Below, in pieces: positions 9,678 through 19,289 of a stretch of DNA of 64,000 bases. Source of the DNA: Arthonia radiata (lineage: Eukaryota; Ascomycota; Arthoniomycetes; Arthoniales; Arthoniaceae); assembly GCA_002989075.1 (NCBI GenBank), contig PSQN01000010.1, positions 310,001-374,000 on the forward strand, in the 5' to 3' direction. A program made the position numbers and the translations under genes. The first letter of the stretch is position 1. Each line of letters opens with the position of its first letter. A model generated the notes under the pieces. That model saw nothing but the letters and a program-made list of their open reading frames with translations, was not told the DNA's origin and did not search any database.

Positions 9678-11191
9678 CTAAAGCTTAAGTAGCGCACAGA
9701 GAGGATCGGATGGGTCGATTAAGTAGTGTTCATCCATCAAGCGTCGCAAGTTCCCTGGATCGAACGTTGGAGGATCCTGTTGACAAGGCCAACCTGGGTT
9801 GTAGAATAGCCAGGTGATCAAATAGCAGGAGAAATCCAACTTGAACCCGATCAGTAGTTCTTTCAGAGGGATAGTGAAATGCTGTTCGCGATAAGCCCAC
9901 AGATAGTTTCGTGAGTGGATCAGCAGAAGCAAACTCCAGAGACCAACAGCCAGAGAAATGGGCCCACCATGTTTAAGCGTTGCCCCTGCCAGCATCTCGA
10001 GATCGCGCAGGAATGACGACTGCTGCTCTTTCTCGGTTTGGTCCTGCGACTGTAAGTGTAAATGAAGGATGAGAATAATGCGGTGTTTGCACAAATGGAA
10101 GAAGCCGCGATATGGCTCTCGGGCAGTGTCGCTATCGGTATCTACATTGAGAAGCCTGAACAAATCGCTGTCACGACTGAATGGTGACTCTCGTTCCTGC
10201 GCTTGTCGCAAGCGGGTCTTGGCTTGAATGCTGCCCAAGAAGGACAGAAATTTGCGAAGCTTTCGGAGCATAAGCGTTTGGTACATTGACGTCCTGTCGA
10301 ATGCAGCTCCCGGCCGAGGCATCACGGTTCTAATCCATTCAACGGTTGGCAATTGTTCTGCCAAGAAAATGTTAGCACCGAGGCTTCTGGAAAATCCCAG
10401 TACTGGCAAACCTCCTTTCAGAGTGCTGTTCACGGACGCTGTCACAGAGAGCGGACGTCTAGCTTTCGGTGGTCACAAATGTTTGCCAGGTAGAACATGT
10501 TGACGGTTTGAGACTTACGCACGCGATGGTGTTGAGGATCGGATAGCAGTGCAAAGCTGGCGTTTACAATGGCATGAAAGCCTTGTTCGAGATGACAGCT
10601 CGGCTGGCTGAATGAGTACGCCGCAGAGTACATATCTTGAAAGTCGGATGAAGAGAGCAAGCATCGCGTCTTCTCATAATATTCAACGCAAGATCGAAAA
10701 TGGCTAATGCTCTGCGCCTGCCTCCTGAATATGTCGTCCTGCGTTTGACGTCGAGACCGTGCATGCATGGATGCTACAGTGGAAATTACCAGATTCGAAT
10801 AAGCTACTTGGCTGGCTCTTGCGGCATTTAGAAAATAGTGTGAAGGATCTGTAATATATGCTGCAAACGCTGTATTTGGTGGCAGAAAGAAATTGGTCTC
10901 GAAATTGGAAAGCCAGATTGACTCCAGATCACGGGCGCAAGCGGCCGGCCCTGTTTCAAATGGATCTCGCGCAAAGGTAGAGGTGGCATCCTGTAGCAAA
11001 ATCGGTCGCGTAGACGTAGTGAAGGCCTGCAAATCCTCGGCTTCTTGCTCGTTTCGCCGGTGTGGTTGCTGAGAACGCCGCTGCGAGTTATGCTTCCGAG
11101 CTTCCGGTCGATATGCCAAGTCCAGATCTTGGCTGTAGTTCACAAAGGTATAGTTGGGCTTATCGGTAAAGCTCATGAGCCCTTGAGCCAT
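9678..11191 (-). CDS. Fungal-specific transcription-factor-domain protein without a visible zinc cluster
   Basis: Two exons (11191-10519 and 10438-9678), joined over an 80-bp intron (GTAAGT...GACAG), give 477 residues from the ATG at 11191; a second ATG lies five codons later (11176). The opening FTDKPNYTFVNYSQD and RPEARKHNSQRRSQQ resemble fungal proteins carrying the DUF3468/fungal_trans_2 domain, which often start with an F-x-F-V-N segment and a basic R-S-H-x-R-like stretch. The middle and C-terminal parts are helical, with hydrophobic stretches such as SLAVGLWSLLLLI. I see no Cys6 zinc cluster, so DNA binding is not evident; it could lie in an unrecognised upstream exon. Likely a nuclear regulator. 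The gene is divergent from CDC6 (about 340 bp) and convergent with the SDR (90 bp). Confidence 0.72.
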
Positions 11192-11532
11192 CGCGTGAGT
11201 CAAGCCTGATGGTGTCCAGGACTCCAAAAACGCATCTGACCTGCTGAAAGCTGATAGCCACAAGGATGCATTTCTTACCGAGCTACTGCGCAGTCGCAGC
11301 GCGACAGCAGACAGACATGGCACCAAGCGAGATGTCTATGAGAATTTCAACGTTGGCTGACGACGGGAAGCGCAGCGTTGAAACACGCTAGTAACATAGT
11401 CACGTGGTATATTTCTTGGCACTTTACGCGTTCGTGGGGGACGCGTCGGAAGTCGCGTCTGCTTCTCATCGCACCTTCATCCCATTGCACTCATACCTTC
11501 CACACCACTCTCCACTCACCGTGCTTGCTACC
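11192..11532. other. Divergent promoter between the regulator and CDC6
   Basis: About 340 bp between two starts. It contains several ACGCG/CGCGT motifs (GTTTCAACACGC..., TTTACGCGTTCG, GGGACGCGTCGG at about 11,425-11,452). ACGCGT is the MluI cell-cycle box bound by Swi6/Mbp1-type (MBF) factors in yeasts, which would fit the adjacent DNA replication gene. Confidence 0.45.
11427..11445 (+). promoter_or_regulatory. Candidate MCB (MluI cell-cycle box) elements upstream of CDC6
   Basis: TACGCGT at about 11,427 and GACGCGTC at about 11,440 lie roughly 100 bp before the CDC6 start. ACGCGT is the MBF binding site that drives G1/S transcription of replication genes in yeasts. The sequence match is direct. 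That this fungus uses it the same way is inference. Confidence 0.5.
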
Positions 11533-13598
11533 ATGTCTGTTCTAGGAAAGCGCACAAGGCACTCTGTCCGCCATGCAGGTACGACCTTTGCAAGCCTTCG
11601 TTGCTCTTGCACGTACTGACTATCATAGATTTCACCGAGCTGCCAGTGTCGTCAAAGCGACGCGCGACATTCTCATCACAACGGAAGCAAGATAACATAC
11701 TGTTCAAAATCCATCAAGATGGTGAACATCCAAGTGACGCGGATTATATGGACGTAGATGAGCGCGTTGTCCTGTGCGAAGAGCAAGAGAATGGCAAGCG
11801 CGATGTGCTTTCACCAACGAAAGCCAATCCTTCAAGGCAAGCGCACCATTCGCCAGATGTCCGTGAGCAAGAGCAACGCGTACAATGCCCTCGTACACCT
11901 CGTCACCGGGACGCTCCTTCCAAACGGCATCCTGTCACGCCACGACACCGAGTAAGACTCGGCGGCGCTCCTCTCACACCTCGCACACCCCGAACACCTC
12001 AACAAACCTCCACTCAGACTTTTCAGCCTCGCTCGATCTATCAACGAGCCAGATGCTGCTTCTTCGACAGCAGCGCCGACCTGTCCGAGACACGGCAGAT
12101 GATTGGGCGTGAGGACGAGCGCAAAGAATTGCAGAACTTCATCTCCAAACGCCTCGCAGCCGCCAAGAGCGGCGCATTATACGTCTCTGGCCCTCCTGGA
12201 ACAGGCAAAAGCGCCTTGATTAGCGAGGTGACGCGCGAATCCAATCTACCGACCGAAGTCAAGTACACCTATCTAAATTGCATGGGTGTTAAATCTGCCA
12301 ACGATGTGTACACCATTCTCCTCAGTGAACTCGGCATCTCCGACAATGTTTTCGATGCGAGACCCCGAGAGGTGCTCGCGAAAGCTATGCTCAGCGACCA
12401 GGGCAGATCAACTTATTTTGTAGTGCTGGACGAGATCGATGCACTGCTGGATCTCGACGTCACCGCCCTCTACAACATGTTTGACTGGGCTCTTCATGCA
12501 TCCTCGAGACTAACGCTGGTCGGGATTGCTAACGCCCTCGACCTCACTGACCGCTTCTTACCCAATCTCCGGGCGCGTGGCCTCAAGCCGCAACTGCTAC
12601 CGTTCCTGCCATACACTTCTTCAGACATCTCGTCAGTTCTCACGGCCCGCCTGCGGACTTTGTTACCTGAAAATTCACGTGCGCAAGACTCATTCACTCC
12701 GGTGCTGATGGCTCCGGCGATCCAGCTGATAGCTAAAAAGGTCGCGGCACAGACTGGTGATCTGCGAAAGGCTTTTGACATTGCTCAGAAGACTATTGGT
12801 ATGATTGAGGCTGAGACGAAACAACAGTTGCGATTGCAGCAGGATAGCGGTGCGGAGGAGAGTCCTTCCAAGACGCCGCTTGGAGAAAATACGAACCTCT
12901 CCTCCCCACGGTCGGAGCCGCAAACTCCCACGAAGCCTCAGAAGCACACGTCGACATCACTGAACTCATTCACCGCGGAGAATGCACCGCGGGCGAGCAT
13001 CAGTCACGTCGTTCGTATCACCTCTGCGGCTTTCAATAACGGCACGAAGGAGCGTCTGCTTTCTCTCAATCTGCAACAAAAGGCGATCCTGTGCTCACTG
13101 GCCGCTCTCGAGCAACACAATCAACGAGCGCAGACTGCGGACGACGCCCCTTCGTATATTTTGTCGCAGCCCCGCACGGGCCTTCTCCCCTCACCAAATG
13201 CAACGCCCTCAAAGAAGCGCGCGAGGATAATGCCGAGTACACCTACCAAACGCGAGTGCGGAACAGCGCCTAGTCTACGTGATGTTTTCGAAGCTTACGC
13301 TAGACTCTGCAGGCATGACAACACAATGTGCGCACTCAGCTACAGCGAGTTCAGGGACGTGGTAAGCAACCTCGAGACGATGGGCCTGCTGAATGCTGCG
13401 GACGGCAAAGCAGGCAGCTTCGCGCAAGTCGTAACGCCCAGCCGGAAAGGAAGAGCGGGTGGAGGGATGGGCACATTGAGGACGGAGGAGCGAAGAGTGC
13501 ATGGCACTGCTGGAGCTGATGAGCTGAAAGGTACCCTGGAGAATGCGGGGGCTGTGAAGGCTGTGTTGACGCGGATGCTCGAAGGCCGGGACCTATAA
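11533..13598 (+). CDS. CDC6: Cdc6 pre-replicative complex ATPase
   Basis: Two exons (11533-11578 and 11629-13598; 50-bp intron GTACGA...CATAG) encode 671 residues. The AAA+ domain has Walker A GPPGTGKS (203-210), Walker B VVLDEID (280-286), a sensor-like GIANALDLTDRF, and a C-terminal winged-helix region ending near the stop. Cdc6 works with ORC to load MCM2-7 at origins in G1. The N-terminal ~165 residues are disordered and carry several CDK sites (SPTK, TPRH, TPRHR, LTPRTPRTP) and an RVRLGG cyclin-docking-like motif. More TP-x-K/R sites lie in the linker before the winged helix (TPTKP, TPSKK, TPTKR). This is the expected layout for CDK-controlled licensing. Orc1 is an alternative, but there is no BAH domain and the length fits Cdc6. 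Confidence 0.93.
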
Positions 13599-13742
13599 GG
13601 AAAAGGCGCGCAGAGTAATAGACTTGCGACGGGTGCTGTGACTACATGATCAGCAAAAAGCCTCGACGTTTTCAATTTCGTCACAGTCGTCACATTCGTC
13701 AAACAGTATCAAACGCGTCCTATCCTTCTCCACTACTCGCTC

Positions 13743-14846
13743 TCACAGCCGCCGATCGTCACCAGTAATCTTCTGCCACTGCACCGGATAGCCTTTCGTC
13801 GTATTTTCCAGGGCCCGGGCTGTCCACACTGTACCATCGTCAATAGCTTGGCCGCCGCCGCGAATCGTCTCTCCCACGCCCCTCGGCTTTTTCTGGGCCT
13901 CTTTGCCATCTCCGCCCTCTTCAGCACGCTCTGCCGTCTCCTCCTTCGGTTCCTCTTTCTTGTTGCCGCCCGCGGTAGTCGTGATCGTTTCGCCCACGCC
14001 TGTGCCCAACGCCCCTGCCGTGCCTCCTGCCGTCCTGGTCACGCCGCCGAGCACCCCTCCCACATAACCCACCACTGTGCTGTTCTCCGCGTGCTCCTGC
14101 GTGTTCCCGAGCGGTTCGTACGGCACTCCGCCCGCGTTTGGTCTGCTCGTTTCTGTGCCGGCTCCTACCCATCCGGCTACGGTGCCGATGGCGCTTTGCA
14201 GCATTGTAGAACCCTCGCCGGAGTTGATCTTATCGATCTCGCCCTGTACAGTCTTATCGATCTCGTCCGGTGACTTGCCAGTCACAGAGGAGACGTGCGC
14301 GGCCAGCTGTTCCGGGTTCGTGCCCTGCGTCGCTTCTTGAATCTTCTTTTGGGCGTCGGGTGGAAGGTCGCCAGGTTTGGCGTTGGGATCTTTGGGGTCC
14401 GAGGATTGGGATTTGGCGGTGGACATGGCTTCCTGCAGTTTCTTCTGGGCGTCGGCGGGGATATCAGGTTTGTCCTCGGCAGAAGGATCATTCGACGATT
14501 GAGCGGAGGACATGGTATCTTGGACTTTTTCCTGGGCGTCTGCAGGAATCGCAGCGGCTATGGTATCAGTGTTGTTGGCCGCGGTACTGAAGACGGATTT
14601 GATGGCTCCGAAAATGCCAGAGGACTGAGATTGGGAGGCGTCCTCTTCTGTACCGGCTGCTTCAGGTTCCTGCGGTTGAGACTGGGAACCGCCCTCGCCT
14701 TTCACGGACTTTTCTGATGTGGCATCTCTGGTACTAGCGGTTGTCTTGTCTGTGCTCGACTGTTGCCCGCTCGACGTGTTTGTTGACGTCTTGTCCGAGG
14801 CGGCAGGCTGCGAGGATTTCTTGTCTTCCTCGGCGTGCTCGGGCAT
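13743..14846 (-). CDS. LEA/hydrophilin-like low-complexity protein
   Basis: An intronless 367-residue protein of highly biased composition, rich in Ser, Ala, Gly, Gln, Glu, Lys and Thr with almost no aromatics. Three imperfect repeats of the form PADAQ(K/E)K(L/V/I)Q(E/D) lie near residues 101-110, 130-139 and 162-171. A Gly-rich central part (VGYVGGVLGGVTRTAGGTAG) follows, then a charged KKEEPKEE segment and a more ordered C-terminus with WTARALENTTKGYPVQW. This resembles fungal LEA-domain or hydrophilin proteins linked to desiccation and osmotic stress. The call rests on composition and repeats, not on a catalytic motif. It is convergent with CDC6 and divergent from the dipeptidase, with which it shares about 280 bp of promoter. 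Confidence 0.75.
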   Translation of the reverse strand: MPEHAEEDKKSSQPAASDKTSTNTSSGQQSSTDKTTASTRDATSEKSVKGEGGSQSQPQEPEAAGTEEDASQSQSSGIFGAIKSVFSTAANNTDTIAAAIPADAQEKVQDTMSSAQSSNDPSAEDKPDIPADAQKKLQEAMSTAKSQSSDPKDPNAKPGDLPPDAQKKIQEATQGTNPEQLAAHVSSVTGKSPDEIDKTVQGEIDKINSGEGSTMLQSAIGTVAGWVGAGTETSRPNAGGVPYEPLGNTQEHAENSTVVGYVGGVLGGVTRTAGGTAGALGTGVGETITTTAGGNKKEEPKEETAERAEEGGDGKEAQKKPRGVGETIRGGGQAIDDGTVWTARALENTTKGYPVQWQKITGDDRRL

Positions 14847-15128
14847 GACCGCTATCTTTGGTAGGCAGGTGCGACGAACGAGTAGCTTATGGCTCTTTAA
14901 CTATGGTTCAAAGGCAGAATACGGGTGCTGGCTACACACGATGCAAAAGCTGAGTGCTGCAAAGCAACTCTTTCGTAAACATTTGAGGCCTCCGTGGGCA
15001 CGCGTATGAGGTCATGCTCCACGTGAACCTTACCCCTGTCAGCTGCCTGCTCAAACCAGTTTAGCGCGAAGGTCACTTGCCCTTTCGCAGACTGCACGCC
15101 AACGGAAGCCTGCTTGCAGAGGTCAACA

Positions 15129-16687
15129 ATGGAAAAGCCAGACCAAACATGTACGGAGTTGGTCCATGGTCCGGCAGTAGCATCGAACGAGAGAGCCGAG
15201 CGGCGAGCCCCAAGGAGACGTCGATGGCAGCTAGTCCTTGTCGTGGTCATTCTCACGATTGCATACTATCCATTTCGCTACTCTTCATTGCAGTACAATT
15301 ACCCCTCTCTACAATCTCAGCCGTCTTATCTTGACCGAGCTCGGCTTTTGCTTGATGCGCACCCTCTCGTCGATGGGCATAACGACTTTCTCATCAAGCT
15401 TCGGGAAAAATACGATAACAAGATCAATGGCAATGACTTTCGTCAACGGTTCGAAGATGGTTCGCTCGCGGGCGAGTTCGACCTCGTCAGGGCCAAGTCT
15501 GGAGGCTATGGTGGAGCCTTTTGGAGTGCTTTCTACTTATGTCCACACGACATTGAGGACTTCTCGGATGCGAGCTACAGCCCCAGTATGTCACCTGATC
15601 CTGCTGCACCGTTTACACGGGCATGACCATTGACGTGCGTGCCTCAGTCGTAAGAGCTACTCTGCAGCAGCTTGATCTGTACCATCGTGTTGCCGCTTCA
15701 TATCCAGACCACTATCCTGCACAGCGCTTTACCCCTACTGCGCAGCAAGCCAAGAGAGACTTCTATGATGGACGATTCATCTCGCCCTTGGCAATCGAGG
15801 GACTGGTCAGTCGCAATATCGTGCCGTCATGCCGCTTCCAGCTGACTGGGTTGATCGCGTAGCACCAAATTGGGAACTCGCCTTCCACGTTGCGGCTATA
15901 CCATAGTCTCGGCGTCCGTTATGCCACACTGACGTGGAATTGTCATAACATCTATGCCGACGCTGCCGTCCTCACCTTCTTCAACAACTTCACCAGCATT
16001 GCGGCACCACCTTTGCACGGCGGGGTCTCTAAACGTGGCCGTGCGCTCATCCATGAGATGAACCGCTTGGGCATGATCGTCGATCTGGCACATGTCAGCA
16101 TGAACACGATGCGCGATGCGCTTGTTGGGTGTGAAGATGACGAGGGTGTTGACGGGGTCGGATGGGCCGGCAGTCTCGCGCCACCCATCGTCAGCCACAG
16201 CAGCGCTTACGCGCTATGCCCCCACCCAAGAAACGTGCCTGACGATATACTGCCGCTGATCAAGCAACGTAACAGCGTGGTCATGATCAATTTCAGCCCT
16301 GACTTTGTCTCCTGCATCGCACCGCACTCGTCTGACCCGTCGGCACTGCCCACTCCAAAACCAGAAAATGCGACGCTCCAGCGCGTGGCAGATCATATCA
16401 TGCACATTGGCGATTTGATTGGGTATGACCATGTAGGTATCGGAACTGACTTTGACGGGATCACGAGCACTCCGATAGGTCTGGAGGACGTCAGCAAGCT
16501 GCCAATTCTGGTAGAGGAGCTCCTGAAGCGCGGCGTCGGTGAGCGTGATGTGGTGAAGATAATCGGAGGAAATGTACTGAGAGTTTGGGAGGAGGTGGAC
16601 AAGGTCGGAGCAGAGATGAAAGCGAAAGGCGCACAGCCGCTCGAGGATGAGACGGTGGGGATCCCTATGGCTGCCAGCGAACTTTGA
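15129..16687 (+). CDS. Membrane-anchored M19 dipeptidase (renal-dipeptidase type)
   Basis: Three exons (15129-15585, 15648-15805, 15863-16687) give 479 residues; introns are 62 bp (GTATGT...CTCAG) and 57 bp (GTCAGT...CGTAG). An Arg-rich stretch followed by a hydrophobic segment (about residues 33-49) predicts a type II signal anchor with the catalytic domain outside the cytosol. M19 zinc ligands are visible: H84 and D86 in DGHNDF, Glu in AIEGLHQIG, His in LAHVSMN and VSHSSA, and Asp in GIGTDFDGI. The family cleaves dipeptides with broad specificity, using two zinc ions. Splicing is needed to keep the TLQQLDLYHR helix and the EGLHQ metal ligand in frame. The ATG at 15129 is the first in frame. 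Confidence 0.93.
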
Positions 16688-17588
16688 TCGCTGAACGGGA
16701 GTGTATTGCGGCCGAGTAACGAGATACATGTCACGATCGGTCTCGCTAACAATCATTGCTTCTGTCAATGCATTGAGAACGGCATCCGAACGTCCAAGGC
16801 CATGCAGACTCTCATCGCGCTTCGTACAGATGCTTGTCGAACGCTTTAGAGCTCTCAACAGCCTGCGTTCGAATGGATATGTCAACGCGAAGGAAGTAGT
16901 GAGGAAGTAGTGGGAACCTAGCAACGTGCGGACAGCTGAATACAGGACCGGATGGAACTAAGTCGCTCGCGTTGCGCACGAACGGCACACCACTGGTGGT
17001 TGGGGTGCATGACAGGTTTTCGAACAAGTTTACCGCGCTGCCTCGGATCTGTTCCACAACGGGGACCACTTACTCATTCACCAACAGCCACCGACTGCAA
17101 GCCGCGAGATGCTGGGGTGACTCTTTTGCCATCTGCACCTTACCTTGCCACCTTGCTTTGTGGCGAACGAGGTCAATACTTAGGCGTTGCTACCAACTCC
17201 TGCTAAGAGCAGCCAATGAACGCAGCTAATCGTTTCAAGACTAGTGTGCCTGGTCATTCGAAACGTCTCTCTTTGGAACGAGGCACCCAAGTCAGCAACC
17301 TCTTCATCGCAACCTAAAAATCACTCACTTCGACGGTCGTCGGCGAAATCTCATGTTCGGGCCTCTCGGCTCTCTATAATTCGATCCATTTGCGCTCACA
17401 CTCTTGCAAGGTTGGCGTAAGACCTAAGCACTGAAGGAACGAGCGGCTGGACCCCGGACGGCCGAGCATATTCTTAGAATGCAAACAGGCTTCCCCCTGA
17501 TCGACATTATAAAATTGTATCGTTAAGCGTTTGAGCTTTGTCGAGAAGATTGCTGTGAGTGCCCTTCGTCTGCAAACAAAGAACCAAG
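16688..17588. other. Intergenic, dipeptidase 3' end to SDR promoter
   Basis: About 900 bp. Several ORFs are open on both strands but none has a domain or a good ATG context. The right part should hold the promoter of the SDR gene, including a TATAAAA at 17508-17514. Confidence 0.5.
17508..17514 (+). promoter_or_regulatory. TATA box candidate for the intronless SDR
   Basis: TATAAAA lies 75 bp before the ATG at 17589, a suitable place for a fungal TATA box with a short leader. A second TATA-like CTATAAT lies at about 17,374. Confidence 0.4.
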
Positions 17589-18560
17589 ATGAACGCATCC
17601 CTCTACTCAGTGTGGACCCAGTACTTCCCGCCTACGGCAACCGTCACCGAAGTCAATATTCCTTCGCAAGCGGGCAAAGTATGCATTGTGACGGGCGGAA
17701 CGTCAGGCGTGGGTTATGAGCTTTGCCAAGTCCTCTTCAACGCCGGTGCCAAGGTGTACTTGACCGGCCGCACTGTCGCAAAGGGCACAGAAGCTATCAA
17801 CAGCATCCAAGCTGCATCGAACGACGGTTCGCAAAAAGGCTCCCTCCACCTCCTAAAACTCGAACTCGGCGACCTCGGCACCATCAAAGAGTCCGCTAAT
17901 GCCTTCAATGTGAAGGAGCCGCGACTCGACATATTGTTCAATAACGCCGGCATCGGCGGCAATCCCGCCGGTGGTCAAACCCAGACTGGGCACGAAATCC
18001 ACGTGGGTACTAACGCCCTCGGACCTTTCCTTTTTACAAAGCTGCTCCTTCCAGCTCTGCGCGCGGCGCCCAATCCACGAGTGATCTGGAGCTCGTCCAT
18101 TTTGGTCGACATGCTCGCCCCCAAAGGCGGCTTCCCGATGCAAGCTATTAAGAACCCGCCAAACGACGGCACTGTCAATTATGTCAGCTCCAAGACCGGC
18201 AATTGGTTCTTAGCGTCCGAGTTCGGTAAGCGCTGCTCGGATGGACACATCGTGAGCATCACGCAGAACCCTGGCAATTTGAAGACAGAAATTTGGCGGC
18301 ATCAACCTTGGTATATGTACTACGCCGTGTGGGTGACATTGTATAATCGGATTTACGGCGCCTATACGGTTTTGTGGGCAGGTGTCAACCCAGACATTAC
18401 TGTCAAGGACAATGGCCGGTATGTCATGCCTTGGGGCCGTTGGCATGACGACCTGCGCCCTGACCTACTAGAGGCGTTGAGATCGAAAGAAGAAGGCGGC
18501 ACTGGGAGGGCAGCAGAGTTCTGGGAGTGGTGCGAAAAGGAGACAACGAAGTTATCGTAG
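17589..18560 (+). CDS. Short-chain dehydrogenase/reductase, retinol-dehydrogenase/WWOX-like
   Basis: A single-exon protein of 323 residues starting at the ATG at 17589. It has the cofactor loop TGGTSGVG (35-42), FNNAGIGG (118-124), the active-site serine strand VIWSSS (165-170) and the catalytic Y198-x-x-x-K202 in YVSSKTGN. The length and the NPG-(x)-LKTE motif after the active site match fungal NAD(P)-dependent reductases of the retinol dehydrogenase/protochlorophyllide-reductase-like group. The substrate is not predictable. The N-terminal ~28 residues precede the Rossmann fold. No biosynthetic partner genes flank it, so a role in secondary metabolism is not supported. Confidence 0.9.
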   Translation: MNASLYSVWTQYFPPTATVTEVNIPSQAGKVCIVTGGTSGVGYELCQVLFNAGAKVYLTGRTVAKGTEAINSIQAASNDGSQKGSLHLLKLELGDLGTIKESANAFNVKEPRLDILFNNAGIGGNPAGGQTQTGHEIHVGTNALGPFLFTKLLLPALRAAPNPRVIWSSSILVDMLAPKGGFPMQAIKNPPNDGTVNYVSSKTGNWFLASEFGKRCSDGHIVSITQNPGNLKTEIWRHQPWYMYYAVWVTLYNRIYGAYTVLWAGVNPDITVKDNGRYVMPWGRWHDDLRPDLLEALRSKEEGGTGRAAEFWEWCEKETTKLS

Positions 18561-19289
18561 GTAGTCATACGAGAAGAGTTCCTGATGATGCTACGACGCT
18601 CCGCTGGCCTCTGTAAGTTGAACAGAGCCATTACTCGATCTATTTATCCGAATACCTTTACCACAATCCTGGGCTTGTACTCAATCATCCACCCATTTGC
18701 GATTTGGCGTTTGCGTTTCCCATCGGCTACTCTCGGTACTCATTCGTCCCTGACACGTCGCTCGAACAATTCGGATCGGCCACTCCTTGGATTTCCTCCA
18801 GTGCTGCGTAGTCCACTCGCAGCCATGTGCATCAAAGCTGGGTGGCTTACAGCACACTTCCATCCCTCGCATCGGCGCACCCCTAACTAAAACGAGCTTA
18901 AATCAGGTACTTCTAAGGATACTACTCGTAAGATTAAGTTTACCGAGTATGATGTACTTGTAGTATTATGCTAATCATATATTCGATTACAATATTCAGA
19001 AGTGGAGCTGCCACTGGATTATTTGTAAGGGCGTGAGGGCCTATTCGAAACACTATAGAGCACCAAAGCCCACACGTTCCATCGCAGCTGGATCTCATGA
19101 TAGGATCTAGGTCTGGCTTGTGTATCGACCAGACCTTATCCTTTGCGCCAATGTGATCGACGCCTTGCGAAAAGTCCCAGATGCTGTTCTCTGGGTAGGC
19201 TCCCATGATGGTGAATCCCGTTAAGTTAGTGCGTGCCAGAACATCTCATGTGTTGTTTCCAGCGGTTTGGTGCCCTAAGTGTATGTAAG
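18561..19289. other. Convergent intergenic region
   Basis: About 730 bp between the 3' ends of the SDR (+) and the RBR ligase (-). The part from 18,890 to 19,000 is more AT-rich. No coding or RNA gene signal is seen. Confidence 0.5.

Noticed and set aside
15440-15470. GGTTCGAA word resembling a tRNA B box
   Set aside because: It lies in the dipeptidase coding exon with no matching A box or acceptor stem.
16214-16924. 236-codon minus-strand ORF opposite the dipeptidase
   Set aside because: It is antisense to the conserved M19 C-terminal exon, its composition is unlike a protein, and no domain is seen.
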